DNA from: Zygnema cylindricum | Taxonomy: Eukaryota; Streptophyta; Zygnematophyceae; Zygnematales; Zygnemataceae | Assembly: GCA_037447655.1 (NCBI GenBank) | Contig: JBBHKE010000102.1 | Coordinates: 250,128-314,127 of the forward strand | Length of the DNA: 64,000 bases | Direction: 5' to 3' | Part shown: positions 21,601 through 33,123 of the stretch, in pieces | How the letters are laid out: every line of letters starts with the position of its first letter | How positions within the stretch are numbered: position 1 is the first letter of the stretch | Translations under genes and position numbers: made by a program | Notes under the pieces: model-generated | Told to the model about the DNA's origin: nothing | Seen by the model: the letters and a program-made list of their open reading frames with translations, nothing else | The model's database searches: none

Positions 21601-22890
21601 ATTTTTCGGAAGGACACTAGAGTATGCAAAGTCAATTTCATTAGCCAAGTCCATCCGGTACAACAAGTTTGGGCCTCTAGTTCCTACCAAAGCTACCTTC
21701 CCATATTTGCTTACTACATTTTTCCCATTCTTTTGTAAAATTTCAAAACCTTTCATTTCTGCTACCGAAGTTGAAAACATTTTTTTTGTAAACTTTGGGA
21801 TATAGAGAACATCATGCAAGGTTCTCTTTACAATCTGACCATTGATGTCACATGCTAACTCCACGCTTCCCTTTGCCGTAGCCTCCACACCGCTGTCATC
21901 CGCGTAATAAATGCGACGAGTGGGAATTGGAGTAAGCGTTTTGAAGTAAGCCCGGTTGCCGCACATGTGGGAGGAGCATCCGGAGTCCATAATCCATCCG
22001 TTCTCTCGAGGTCCCTCCATGAGATCTTTTGCAAGAGCAAAGAACTCGTCATCATCCGATTGCGGAAATCTGACCACATCTTTCTTTTCTTCCGGTGGTT
22101 CATATTGTGACGTCTCATCATATGCAAGGAATGCCGCATTTTTAATCGGCAGTTTTGATGTTGGAAATTTTGGTGATGAATCCTCCGATCGCACCCTCCA
22201 TCCCGCACGATAAATTCCTGTTTCACACGCTTTTATAAATGCCGGACACAACCGGAAAACATGACCTTGACCAAAGCAATAGACACACCTATCATATTGC
22301 TTTTAATTCTGATTGGGGGTAAAGTTTCTGTTTCCAGAAAAACCAACCGGCTTATATGTCTTTGCATTGTAAGCAACCACTGATTGACCACCATTTAATG
22401 CTATCTGAGTTGCCTCTTCGTCTAGGATATAAGCTTGAGCGACTGCTATATTCCATTTACTCTTCTCTAACCGTCTTAGCTGCTCCGCTGCTCCTCTATA
22501 TTCAGTAGGAAGCCCTCTCATTAGAATCATAGCTTGATGATAAGGAGGAAAATTCCCCCCGGAACATGCATTCTCCGATAATAGAAGTTTCAAGCCATTA
22601 TAATATGAGTTCATGTCACCCCCAGTATATTTATAGTCCCAAATTTTTCCAGCAGTGACAACCTCATTCTGCTCACTAGCTAAGACATAAGATTCACTCA
22701 AGGCCTTCTATATTTCAGATGCCGTAGAAATATTGATATATGTCATGTTAAGATCTTCTGACAAAAGTAACTTCAACACATGCAATGCATCTTCATTTTT
22801 CTTTCCAAACTCCGGATCCGTATCCGGAAGAATACCCGAAATCACATCATATAATTTCACTTGTTTCAAATAAGACTTAGTCAAATCCAC
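18670..22890 (-). pseudogene. Copia gag-pol polyprotein, one frame with point stops
   Basis: From right to left. Gag (22890-22303): DLTKSYLKQVKLYDVISG and ILMRGLPTEYRGAAEQLRRL. Zinc knuckle CVYCFGQGHVFRLC (~22293-22252). Protease WIMDSGCSSHM. Integrase: HHCC (HKRLGH ... CDGCALGK) and intact catalytic D, D and E (TDDFSR; RSDNGGEY; NGVSER). Pro-rich linker with a Cys-Asp-Ala-Ala repeat. RT with AFLHGDLEE and intact YVDD. RNase H: WSDGSYGD and MEAEYMA; C-terminus EECGLSG with stop at 18672-18670. Everything from 22890 down is in one frame, broken only by in-frame stops at 22710 (TAG), 22305 (TAA), 20841 (TGA), 19479 (TGA) and 19044 (TGA). A frameshift lies near 22890-22910, and the start codon in the 5' LTR is ATA. 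Catalytic residues survive, but the element cannot make the full polyprotein. Confidence 0.9.
20262..20455 (-). repeat. 24-bp minisatellite inside copia pol
   Basis: In the linker between integrase and RT, about eight copies of a 24-bp unit encode an 8-residue repeat of type CDAAKLRS / CDAAKLES / CDAAKLQN in frame. The third-variant pattern (LRS, PES or LES, LQN or LQS) gives a 72-bp higher-order period. The decayed copia at 5121-11917 lacks it in the same linker, so it arose within this lineage. The minus strand contains GCGAAGC six times between 20262 and 20500. Confidence 0.85.
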
Positions 22891-22934
22891 CCAATAAGAT
22901 ACTTTTGCCCATTAAACACCGGGATTCGTGAGGG

Positions 22935-22947
22935 AGGGCCCGTGACC
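22935..22947 (-). promoter_or_regulatory. Altered primer-binding site of copia element
   Basis: Minus strand GGTCACGGGCCCT adjoining the 5' LTR: same place as GGTTATGGGCCCA in the other elements, but three differences from the initiator tRNA-Met anticodon arm. Either mutated after insertion or a weakened site. Confidence 0.55.
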
Positions 22948-23949
22948 TGTTGATTTGAGGCAGCTGGTGCCACTGAAGAAGATGAAGAAGCACCGGCAGT
23001 TGCTATGATAATCAATTGTGCAAAGAGGAAACTCTCACGAAATCCCACAAACAACTAACTTCACAATGAAGCCCCAAGCAAACCAGACACACCCTAGGTC
23101 TGCAAATTTGCCACAAATTAAAATATACACCAAAGAAACCACATGCAGAATTTCACAAAGTTCTGCCAAAAGATCACAATGATCTTATAATTCAAACACA
23201 CCCAAAAACTGTTTCGCAGTTTTTCCTACACAATAATCCTACTTTTCCTAAGGTAATCTAAGTCCTATATATACAAGTGAGCCTACGGTTGATCACACCG
23301 TACTACAACTAGCGTGTTCAAATGGTACACTACTCTTCATTAACAAAAATCCCACCGTCGAATGCACATAATTATTTCCACCAATCAGACAGCAGCTAGA
23401 AATGAAATAGTACGCGGTTAAAGTTCGTCCGCTGAAATGATTGTACAGTCAATACTTCTCTTCCAAAAATGACGGCGGACTTCGTCCGCTTTCCACGTAT
23501 TCTTTCATCACCGAAGATGAACCTCTTCGTATAAATTTGGTCCTCAAATGTAACTGTACCTTTTCTTCTAGAACAACCAAACTTGACTTTCTCACGGACC
23601 GACACGTGTGCCTAAAGTGCACCGAATCTGTGTACTCCCTTTCGAGTTACATACTCACTAAATCATGTCCCCGTCAATTTATCTTCACACAAACTGACTC
23701 ATATTCAGAACACCTTTTCTTGCGCAGACTGCTATGACTGCTATGACTGCTATGACTGCTATGACTGCTATGATCTGTTAGCGCAGCTGTGATATTAGAG
23801 CAGCGCAGCTGCGATGTCAGATCAGAGCACCATAGGAACACAGCAACAAGTGTAGAGTGCTCAAGGTTTCTAGCTAGGATGTCAAACTTAGCGCAACATG
23901 GCAACATAGCAACAAGATATAGAGAGAACTTAAGGTTTCCAAAACAACA
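22948..23949 (-). repeat. 5' LTR of copia element
   Basis: 1002-bp partner of 17645-18646. One of its few differences turns the gag start ATG into ATA (23006-23004). The 9-mer ACTGCTATG tandem lies at 23728-23772. Confidence 0.9.
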
Positions 23950-24766
23950 ATACTCTGAACCATGTTTATAACACAAGTTTGTGTTTGCGCTAACAACAAT
24001 AGTGCTATCAAACACTTTATATTTTCAACGCTCACAAAAATAGTTAAAAAAAACCCTTTACCATGTTCTAAGCAAATTTGAGTTTGCGCTAACAAAGATA
24101 TTTGTAAAAAACTATGTTTATTGTTCCCAGTCACAAAAAGAGGTAAAATAAATTCCTAACCATGTTTGTATTTTAAGTTTGTGTTTGCGCTAACAAGAAT
24201 AGTGCTATCAAACACTTTATATTCTTAACGCTCACAAAAATTAAAAACCCTAAACCATGTTTGTAACACAAATTTGAGTTTGTGCTAACAACAATAGTGG
24301 TAACAAACTCTTTATATTGTTAAGGCTCATAAAAATAGTTAAAAAAAATTGATAACCATGCTTTTAACACAAATTTGAGTTTGCGCTAACAAAGACATTT
24401 GTAACAAACATTGTTTATTTTTGCGGTCACAAAAAGAGGTAAAATAAAGTCCGAACCATGTTTGTAACCCAAGTTTGTGTGTGCGCTAACAATAATAGTG
24501 TTATCTAACACCTTATATTTTTAACACTCTCAAAAATAAAAAACCCTACGCCATGTTTCTAACACAAATTTGAGTTTGCGCTAAAATAGATATTTGTAAC
24601 AAACAATGTTTATTGTTCGCGGTCACAAAAAGAGGTAAAATAAACTTTTGATCATGTTAATAACACAAGTTTGTGTTTGCGCTAAAAACAATAGTGGTAA
24701 CAAACTCTTTATATTGTTAACGCTCACAAAAATAGTTATAAAAAACCCTTAACCATGTTTCTAACA

Positions 24767-24977
24767 CAAATTTGAGTTTGTCCTAACAAAGATATTTGTA
24801 ACAAATAACGTTTATTGTTCACGCTCACAAAAACAGGTTAAATAAACTTTGAACCATGTTTATAACACAAGTTGTGTTTGCGGTAACAATAATAGTGGTA
24901 AGAAACTCTTTATATTGTTAACCCTCACAAAAATAGTTAAAAAAATCGTAAACCATGATCCTAAAAATAAACTTCGA
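24767..24977. repeat. Array segment duplicated at 26096-26306
   Basis: A ~211-bp stretch with distinctive variants (GAGTTTGTCCTAAC, ACAAGTTGTGTTTGCGG, CCATGATCCTAAAAATAAAC) occurs again 1329 bases downstream, apparently identical. The downstream copy ends exactly where the integrase fragment starts. Confidence 0.8.
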
Positions 24978-26306
24978 ACCATGTTTATAACACAAGTTTG
25001 TTATTGCGCTAACAATAATAGTGCTATCAAACACTTTATATTGTTAACACTCACAAAAATAGTAAAAAAAAATCCTAAACCATGTTTCTAACACAAATTT
25101 GAGTTTGCGCTAACAAAGATATTTGTAACAAACAACGTTTATTGTTCGAGGTCACAAAAAGAGATAAAAAATACTCCGAACCATGCTTATAACACAATTT
25201 TGTGTTTGCGCTAACAACAAATTGGAAACAAACAATTTATATTGTTAACCCTCACAAAAAAGTTAAAAAAAACCGTAAACCATGTTTCTAACTCAAATTT
25301 GAGTTTGGGCCAACAAATGTATTTGTAACAAACATCGTTTATTGTTCGCGGTCGCAAAAAGAGGTAGAATAAACTCGGAACCATGTTTATAACACAAGTT
25401 TGTGTTTGTGCTAAAAACAATATTGGTAACAAACTATTTATATTGTTAACGCTCACAAAAAAAGGTAAAAAACCCCAAACCATGTTTGAAACACAAATTT
25501 GAGTTTGCACTAACGAAGATATTTATAACAAACAACGTTTATTTTTCGCGGCCACAAAAAGAGGTAAAATAAACTCCAAACCATGTTTATAACACAAGTT
25601 TGTGTTTGCGCTAATACCAATAGTGATAACAAACTATTTGTATTGTTAACGCTCACAAAAATAATTAAAAAAACCCTAATCTATGTTTCTAACACGAATT
25701 TGACTTTGCGCTAACAAAGAAATTTATAACAAACAACGTTTATTGTTCGAGGTCACAAAAAGAGGTCAAAAAAACTCCAAACTATGCTTATAACACAAGT
25801 TTTTGTTTGCGCTAACAACAAATTGGTAACAAACAATTTATATTGTTAACGCTCACAAAAAAGTAAAAAAAACCGTAAACTATGTTTCTATCACAAATTT
25901 GAGTTTGCGCTAACAAAGATATTTGTAAGAAACACAGTTTATTGTTCGCAGTCACAAAAAGAGGTAGAATAAACAACGAACCATATTTATAACACAAATT
26001 TTAGTGTGCGCTAACAAAGATATGTGTAACAAACATAGTTTAATATTTGCGGTCACAGATATAGGTAAAATAAAATCCCAACCATATTTATAACACAAAT
26101 TTGAGTTTGTCCTAACAAAGATATTTGTAACAAATAACGTTTATTGTTCACGCTCACAAAAACAGGTTAAATAAACTTTGAACCATGTTTATAACACAAG
26201 TTGTGTTTGCGGTAACAATAATAGTGGTAAGAAACTCTTTATATTGTTAACCCTCACAAAAATAGTTAAAAAAATCGTAAACCATGATCCTAAAAATAAA
26301 CTTCGA

Positions 26307-26400
26307 TTACAAATTTTGGGCAGAGGCTATGCATTGTGCAGCTTATGTGAGAAATAGGCTAGAAACAAGGGCAATAAAAGATAAAACTCCCCTCCCAAAG
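26307..26400 (+). pseudogene. Copia integrase fragment trapped in satellite
   Basis: About 94 bases interrupt the array and translate as KFWAEAMHCAAYVRNRLETR followed by AIKDKTP, the conserved end of the copia integrase core. The residues differ from all three copia copies in this window (for example MHCAAYVRNRLE instead of FSCASYIRNRIE), so it comes from another copia lineage. No LTR or TSD; part of a dimer is missing at this point, suggesting filler DNA captured during break repair. Confidence 0.8.
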
Positions 26401-27920
26401 GAAATCTAACATTAACCATGTTTTTAAGACAAATTTGAGTTTGCCCTATCAAAGATATTTGTAACAAACACCGATTATTGTTCGCAGTCACAAAAATAGG
26501 TAAAATAAACTCTAAAACTATGTTTATAACACAAGTTTGTGTTTGCGCTATCAACAATAGTGTTAACAAACACTTTATATTATTAATGCTCACCAAAAAA
26601 GTTAAAAAAAATCCTAAACCATGTTTCTAACACAAATTTGAGTTTGCGCTAACGAAGATATTTGTAACAAAAATTTTTTATTGTTCGCGGTCACAAAAAG
26701 TGGTAATATAAACCTCGAACCATGTTTATAACACAGGTTTGTGTTTGCGCTAACAACAATAGTGGTAAAAAACTCTTTATATTGTTAATGCTCACAAAAA
26801 TAGTTAAAAAAACCCTAATCGATGTTCCTAACACAAATTTGAGTTTGCGCTTACAAAGATATTTGTAACAAACAACGTTTATTGTTCTCAGTCAGAAAAA
26901 GAGGTAAAATAAACTCCGAACCATGTTTATAACACAAGTTTGTGTTTGCGCTAACAACAATAGTGGTAGCAAACTCTTTATATTGTTAACGCTCACAAAA
27001 ATATTTTGAAAAAACCCTAAACCATGTTTCTAACACAAATTTGAGTTTGCGCTAACAAAGATATTTGTAACAAACAACATTTATTGTTCGCGGTCACAAA
27101 AAAGGGTAAAATAAACTCCGAATAATGTTTATAACAGAAGTTTGTGTTTGCGCTAACAACAATAGTGTTAGCAAACTCTTTATATTGTTAACGCTCCCAA
27201 AAATATTATAAAAAAAACGCTAAACCATGTTTCTAACACAAATTTGAGTTTGCGCTAACAAAGATATTTGTTATAAACAACATTTATTGTTCCCGGTTTA
27301 AAAACAGGTAAAATAAACTTCGAATCATGTTTATAACACAAGTTTGTGTTTGCACTAACAACAATAGTGGTAACAAACACTTTATATTGTTAACTTTCAC
27401 AGAAATAGTTAAAAAAACCCTAAACCATATTTCTAACACAAATTTGATTTTGCACTAACAAAGATATTTGTAACAAACAACGTTTATTGTTCGCGATCAC
27501 AAAAAGAGGTAAAATAAACTTCGAACCATTTTTATAACAAGTTTGTGTTTGCGCTAACAACAATAGTGGTAAAAAACTCTTTATTTTCTTAATGCTCACA
27601 AAAATATTTAAAAAAAACCCTCAACCATGTTTCTAACAAAAATTTGAGTTTGCGCTAACAAAGATTTTTGTAACAAACAACGTTTATTTTTTGCGGTCAC
27701 AAAAAGAGATAAAATAAACTCCGAACCATGTTTATAACACAAGTTTGTGTTTGTGCTAACAACAATAGTTGTAAAAAACTCATTAAATTGTTAACGCTCA
27801 CAAAAAAAGATAAAAAAAACCCTAAACCATGTTCGTAACACAATTTTGAGTTTGAGCTAAAAAATATATTTGTAATAAACAACGTTTATTGTTCCCGGTC
27901 ACAAAAGGAGGTAAAATAAA

Positions 27921-29136
27921 CTCCGAACCATGTTTATAACCCAAGTTTGTGTTTGCGCTAACAACAATAGTGGTAAAAACTTCTATATATTGTTAATGCT
28001 CACAAAAGTAGTAAAAAAAAATCCTAAACCATGTTTCTAACACAAATTTGAGTTTCCGCTAACAAAGATATGTGTAACACACAACGTTTATTGTTCTCTG
28101 TCACAAAAAGAGTTAAAATAAACTCTGAATCATATTTATAACACAAGTTTGTAATTGCCCTAACAACAATAGTGGTAACAAACACTTTATATTGTTAATA
28201 CTCACAAAAATATTAAAAAAAACCCTAAACCATGTTCGTTACACAATTTTGAGTTTGCGCTAAAAAAGATATTTGTAAAAAACAACGTTTATTGTTTCCG
28301 TTCACAAAAGAAGGTAAAATAAACTCCGAACCATGTTTATAACACAAGTTTGTGTTTGTGCTAACAACAATAGTGGTAAAAAACTCTTTAAATTGTTAAC
28401 GCTCACAAAAACAGTTAAAAAAAATCCCTAAACCATGTTTCTAACACAAATTTGAGTTTGCGCTAACAAAGATATTTGTAACAAACAATGTTTATTGTTC
28501 GCGGTCACAAAAAGAGGTAAAATAAACTCCGAACCATGTTTATAACCCAAGTTTGTGTTTGCGCTAACAACAATAGTGGTAAAAAACTTCTATATATTGT
28601 TAATGCTCACAAAAGTAGTAAAAAAAAATCCTAAACCATGTTTCTAACACAAATTTGAGTTTCCGCTAACAAAGATATGTGTAACACACAACGTTTATTG
28701 TTCTCTGTCACAAAAAGAGTTAAAATAAACTCTGAATCATATTTATAACACAAGTTTGTAATTGCCCTAACAACAATAGTGGTAACAAACACTTTATATT
28801 GTTAATACTCACAAAAATATTAAAAAAAACCCTAAACCATGTTCGTTACACAATTTTGAGTTTGCGCTAAAAAAGATATTTGTAAAAAACAACGTTTATT
28901 GTTTCCGTTCACAAAAGAAGGTAAAATAAACTCCGAACCATGTTTATAACACAAGTTTGTGTTTGTGCTAACAACAATAGTGGTAAAAAACTCTTTAAAT
29001 TGTTAACGCTCACAAAAACAGTTAAAAAAAATCCCTAAACCATGTTTCTAACACAAATTTGAGTTTGCGCTAACAAAGATATTTGTAACAAACAATGTTT
29101 ATTGTTTGCGGTCACAAAAAGAGGTAAAATAAACTC
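27921..29136. repeat. Tandem duplication of a three-dimer block (606 bp)
   Basis: 27921-28526 and 28527-29136 match almost base for base, including rare variants (CAAAAGTAGTAAAAAAAA, CATGTTCGTTACAC). This is a recent local higher-order duplication. Confidence 0.75.
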
Positions 29137-29516
29137 CGAATTATGTTTAAAATACAAGTTTGTGTTTGTGCTCACAACAACAGTGGTAAAATACTCTTTA
29201 TATTGTTAACACTCACAAAAATAGTTAAAAAAAACCACAAACCATGTATATAACACAAATTTGAGTTTACGCTAACAAAGATATTTGTAACAAACATCAT
29301 TTATTGTTCGCAGTCACAATAAGAGTTAAAATAAACTCCATGCCATCTTTTTACGCAAGTTTGTGTTTGCGCTAAAAACAATAGTGGTAAAAAACTCTTT
29401 ATATTGTTAACCCTCACAAAAATAGTTAAAAATATCCCTAAACCATGTTTGTAACACAAATTTGAGAATGCACTAAAAAATATATTTGTAATAAACAATG
29501 TTTATTGTTCGCGGTC

Positions 29517-31560
29517 TTGTAACAAAAAAGGTTTATTGTTCGCGGTCACAAAAAGAGGTAAAATAAACCTCGAACCATGTTTATAACACAAGTTTGTGTT
29601 TGCGCTAACAACAATAGTGGTAAAAAACTCTTTATATTGTTAACGCTCACAAAAATAGTAAAAAAAAATCCTAAATCATGTTCCTAACACAAATTTGAGT
29701 TTTCGCTAACAAAGATATGTGTAACAAACAACGTTTATTGTTCGTGGTCACAAAAGGAGGTAAAATAAACTCTGAACCATGTTTATAACACAAGTTTGTA
29801 ACAACAATAGTGGTAAAAAACTCTTTATATTGTTAACGCTCACAAAAATAGTTAAAAAAAACCCTAAACCATTATCGTAACACAATTTTGAGTTTGCGCT
29901 AAAAAAGATATTTGTAACAAACAACGTTTATTGTTCCCGGTCACAAAAGGAGGTAAAATAAACTCCGAACCATGTTTATAACACAAGTTTGTGTTTGCGC
30001 TAAGAACAATAGTGGTAAAAAACTCTTTATATTGTTAACGCTCACAAAAATAGTAAAAAAAAAACCTAAACCATTATCGCAACACAATTTTGAGTTTGCG
30101 CTAATAAAGATATGTGTAACAAACAACGTCTATTGTTCGCGATCACAAAAAGATGTAAAATAAACTCCAAACCATCTTTATAACACAAGTTTTTGTTTGC
30201 GCTAACAACAATAGTGGTAACAAACACTTTATATTGTTAACGCTCACAAAAATATTAAAAAAAACCCTAAACCATGTTTCTAACACAAATTTGAGTTTGC
30301 GCTAACAAAGATATTTGTAACAAACAACGTTTATTGTTTGCGGTCATAAAGTGAGGTAAAAAAAACTCTAAATCATATTTATATCACAAGTTTGTGTTTG
30401 CGCTAACAACAATAGTGGTAACAAACACTTTATGTTGTTAACACTCATAAAATATTAAAAAAAACCCTAAACCATGTTTCTAACACAAATTTGAGTTTGC
30501 GCTAACAAAGATATTTGTAACAAAAAAGGTTTATTGTTCGCAGTCACAAAAAGAGGTAAAATAAACCTCGAACAATGTTTAAAACACAAGTTTGTGTTTG
30601 CGCTAACAACAATAGTGGTAAAAAACTCTTTATATTGTTAACGCTCACAAAAATAGTGTTAAAAAAATACTAAACCATGTTCCTAACACAAATTTGAGAT
30701 TACGCTAACAAAGATATTTGTAACAAACAATGTTTATCATTCGCGGTCACAAAAATAGGTAAAATATACTCCGAACCATGTTTATATCACAAATTTGTGT
30801 TTGCGCTAACAACTGTAGTGGTAAAAAACTCTTTATATTGTTAACGCTCACAAAAATAGTTAAAAAAAATCCTAAACCATGTTCCTTACACAAATTTGAG
30901 TTTGCGCTAACAAAGATATTTGTAACACAACGTTTATTGTTGTGGTCACAAAAAGAGATAAAATAAACTCCGAACCATGTTTATAACACAAGTTTGTGTT
31001 TGTGCTAACAACAATAGTGGTGAAAAACTCTATATATTGTTAACGGTGACAAAAATAGATAAAAAATCCCCTAAACCATGTTCAGAACACAAATTTGAGT
31101 TTGCGCTAAAAAAGATATTTGTAACAAACAACGTTTATTGTTCCCGGTCACAAAAGAAGGTAAAATAAACTCCGAACCATGTTTATAACACAAGTTTGTG
31201 TTTGTGCTATCAACAATAGTGGTAAAAAATTCTTTATATTGTTAACGCTCACAAAAATAGTTAAAATAAACCCTAAACCATGTTTCTAACACAAATTTGA
31301 GTTTGCCCTAACAAAGATATTTGTAAGAAACAACGTTTATTGTTCGCGATCACAAAAAGAGTTAAAATAAACTCCGAACCATCTGTATAACACAAGTTTA
31401 TGTTTGCGCTAACAATAATAGTGGTAGCAAACACTTTATATTGTTAACCCTCACAAAAATATTTAAAAAAACCCTCAACCATGTTTCTAGCACAAATTTG
31501 AGTTTGCGCTAACAAAGATATTTGTAACAAACAACGTTTATTGTTCGCGGTCACAAAAAG
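29517..31560. repeat. ~2-kb array segment, copy 1 (copy 2 at 33124-35169)
   Basis: About ten dimers match 33124-35169 nearly identically at an offset of ~3608. Copy 1 begins at a phase break (29516: a B middle jumps to an A end). Copy 2 ends at another (35169: the array jumps within a unit). Confidence 0.8.
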
Positions 31561-33123
31561 AGGTAAAATAAACTCTGAATCAAATTTATAACACAAGTTT
31601 GTGTTTGCGCTAACAACAATAGGGGTAACAAACACTTTATATAGTTAACACTCACAAAAATATTAAAATAAATCCTAAACCATGTTTCTAACACAAATTT
31701 GAGTTTACGCTAACAAAGATATTTGTAACAAAAAAGGTTTACCGTTCGCGGTCACAAAAATAGGTAAAACATACTCCGAACCATGTTTATAACACAAATT
31801 TGTGTTTGCGCTAACAACTATAGTGGTAAAAAACTCTTTATATTGTTAACGCTCACAAAAATAGTTAAAAAAATACTAAATCATGTTCTTAACACAAATT
31901 TGAGTTTTCGCAAACAAAGATATGTGTAACAAACAAAGTTTATTGTTCGTGGTCACAAAAAGAGGTAAAATTAAACTCCGAACCATGTTTATAACACAAG
32001 TTTGTAACAACAATAGTGGTAAAAAACTCTTTATATTGTTAATGCTCAAAAAAATAGTTTAAAAAAAAGCTAAACCATTATCGTAACACAATTTTGAGTT
32101 TGCGCTAAAAAAGATGTATGTAACAAACAACGTTTATTGTTCCCTGTCACAAAAGTAGGTAAAATAAACTCCAAACCATGTTTATAACACAAGTTTGTGT
32201 TTGCACTAACAACAATAGTGGTAACAAACACTTTATATTGTTAACGCTCACAAAAATATTTAAATAAACCCTAAACCATGTTTCTAACACAAATTTGAGT
32301 TTGCGCTAACAAAGATATTTGTAACAAACAATGTTTATTGTTCTCGGTCACAAATAGAGGTAAAATAAACTCCAAACCATATTTATATCACAAGTTTGTG
32401 TTTGCGCTAACAACAATAGTGGTAACAAACACTTTATGTTGTTAACACTCACAAAAATATTAAAAAAAACCCTAAACCATGTTTCTTACACAAATTTGAG
32501 TTTGCGCTAACAAAGATATTTGTAACAAACAATTTTTATCATCACGGTCACAAAAATAGGTAAAATATACTCCAAACCATGTTTATAACACAAGTTTGTG
32601 TTTGCGCTAACAACAATAGTGGTAAAAAACTCTATATATTGTTAATGCTCACAAAAATAGTTAAAAAAAATCCTAAACCATGTTCCTAACACAAATTTGA
32701 GTTTGCGCTAACAAAGATATTTGTAACAAACAACATTTATTGTTCGTGGTCACAAAAAGTGATAAAATAAACTCCGAACCATGTTTATAACACAAGTTTG
32801 TGTTTGCGCTAACAACAATAGTGGTAAAAAACTCTATATATTGTTAATGCTCACAAAAATAGTTAAAAAAAATCCTAAACCATGTTCCTAACTTAAATTT
32901 GAGTTTTCGCTATTAAAGATATGTGTAACAAACAAGGTTTATTGTTTGCGATCACAAAACAAGGTAAATAAAACTCTGAATTATATTTATAACACAAGTT
33001 TGTGTTTGCGCTAACAACAATAGTGGTAAAAAACACTTTATATTGTTAACACTCACAAAAATATTAAAAAAAACCCTAAACCATGTTTCTAACACAAATT
33101 TGAGTTTGCGCTAACAAAGATAT

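Larger units (their letters stand above)
17645..23949 (-). mobile_element. Near-full-length Ty1/copia retrotransposon in satellite
   Basis: A 6305-bp element with two 1002-bp LTRs (17645-18646 and 22948-23949) and perfect 5-bp target duplication ATACT (17640-17644 and 23950-23954), inserted in a B monomer of the array. Minus orientation: 5' LTR on the right, then gag, protease, integrase, RT and RNase H in copia order, a polypurine tract at 18647-18658, and the 3' LTR. The LTRs differ at few positions, so it is young, but gag-pol is inactivated by several point mutations. Confidence 0.92.

Noticed and set aside
18670-22890. Reassigned or read-through TGA/TAG codons in copia gag-pol
   Set aside because: Three different stop types, a frameshift and a lost ATG indicate decay, and the exons of nearby genes use normal stops.
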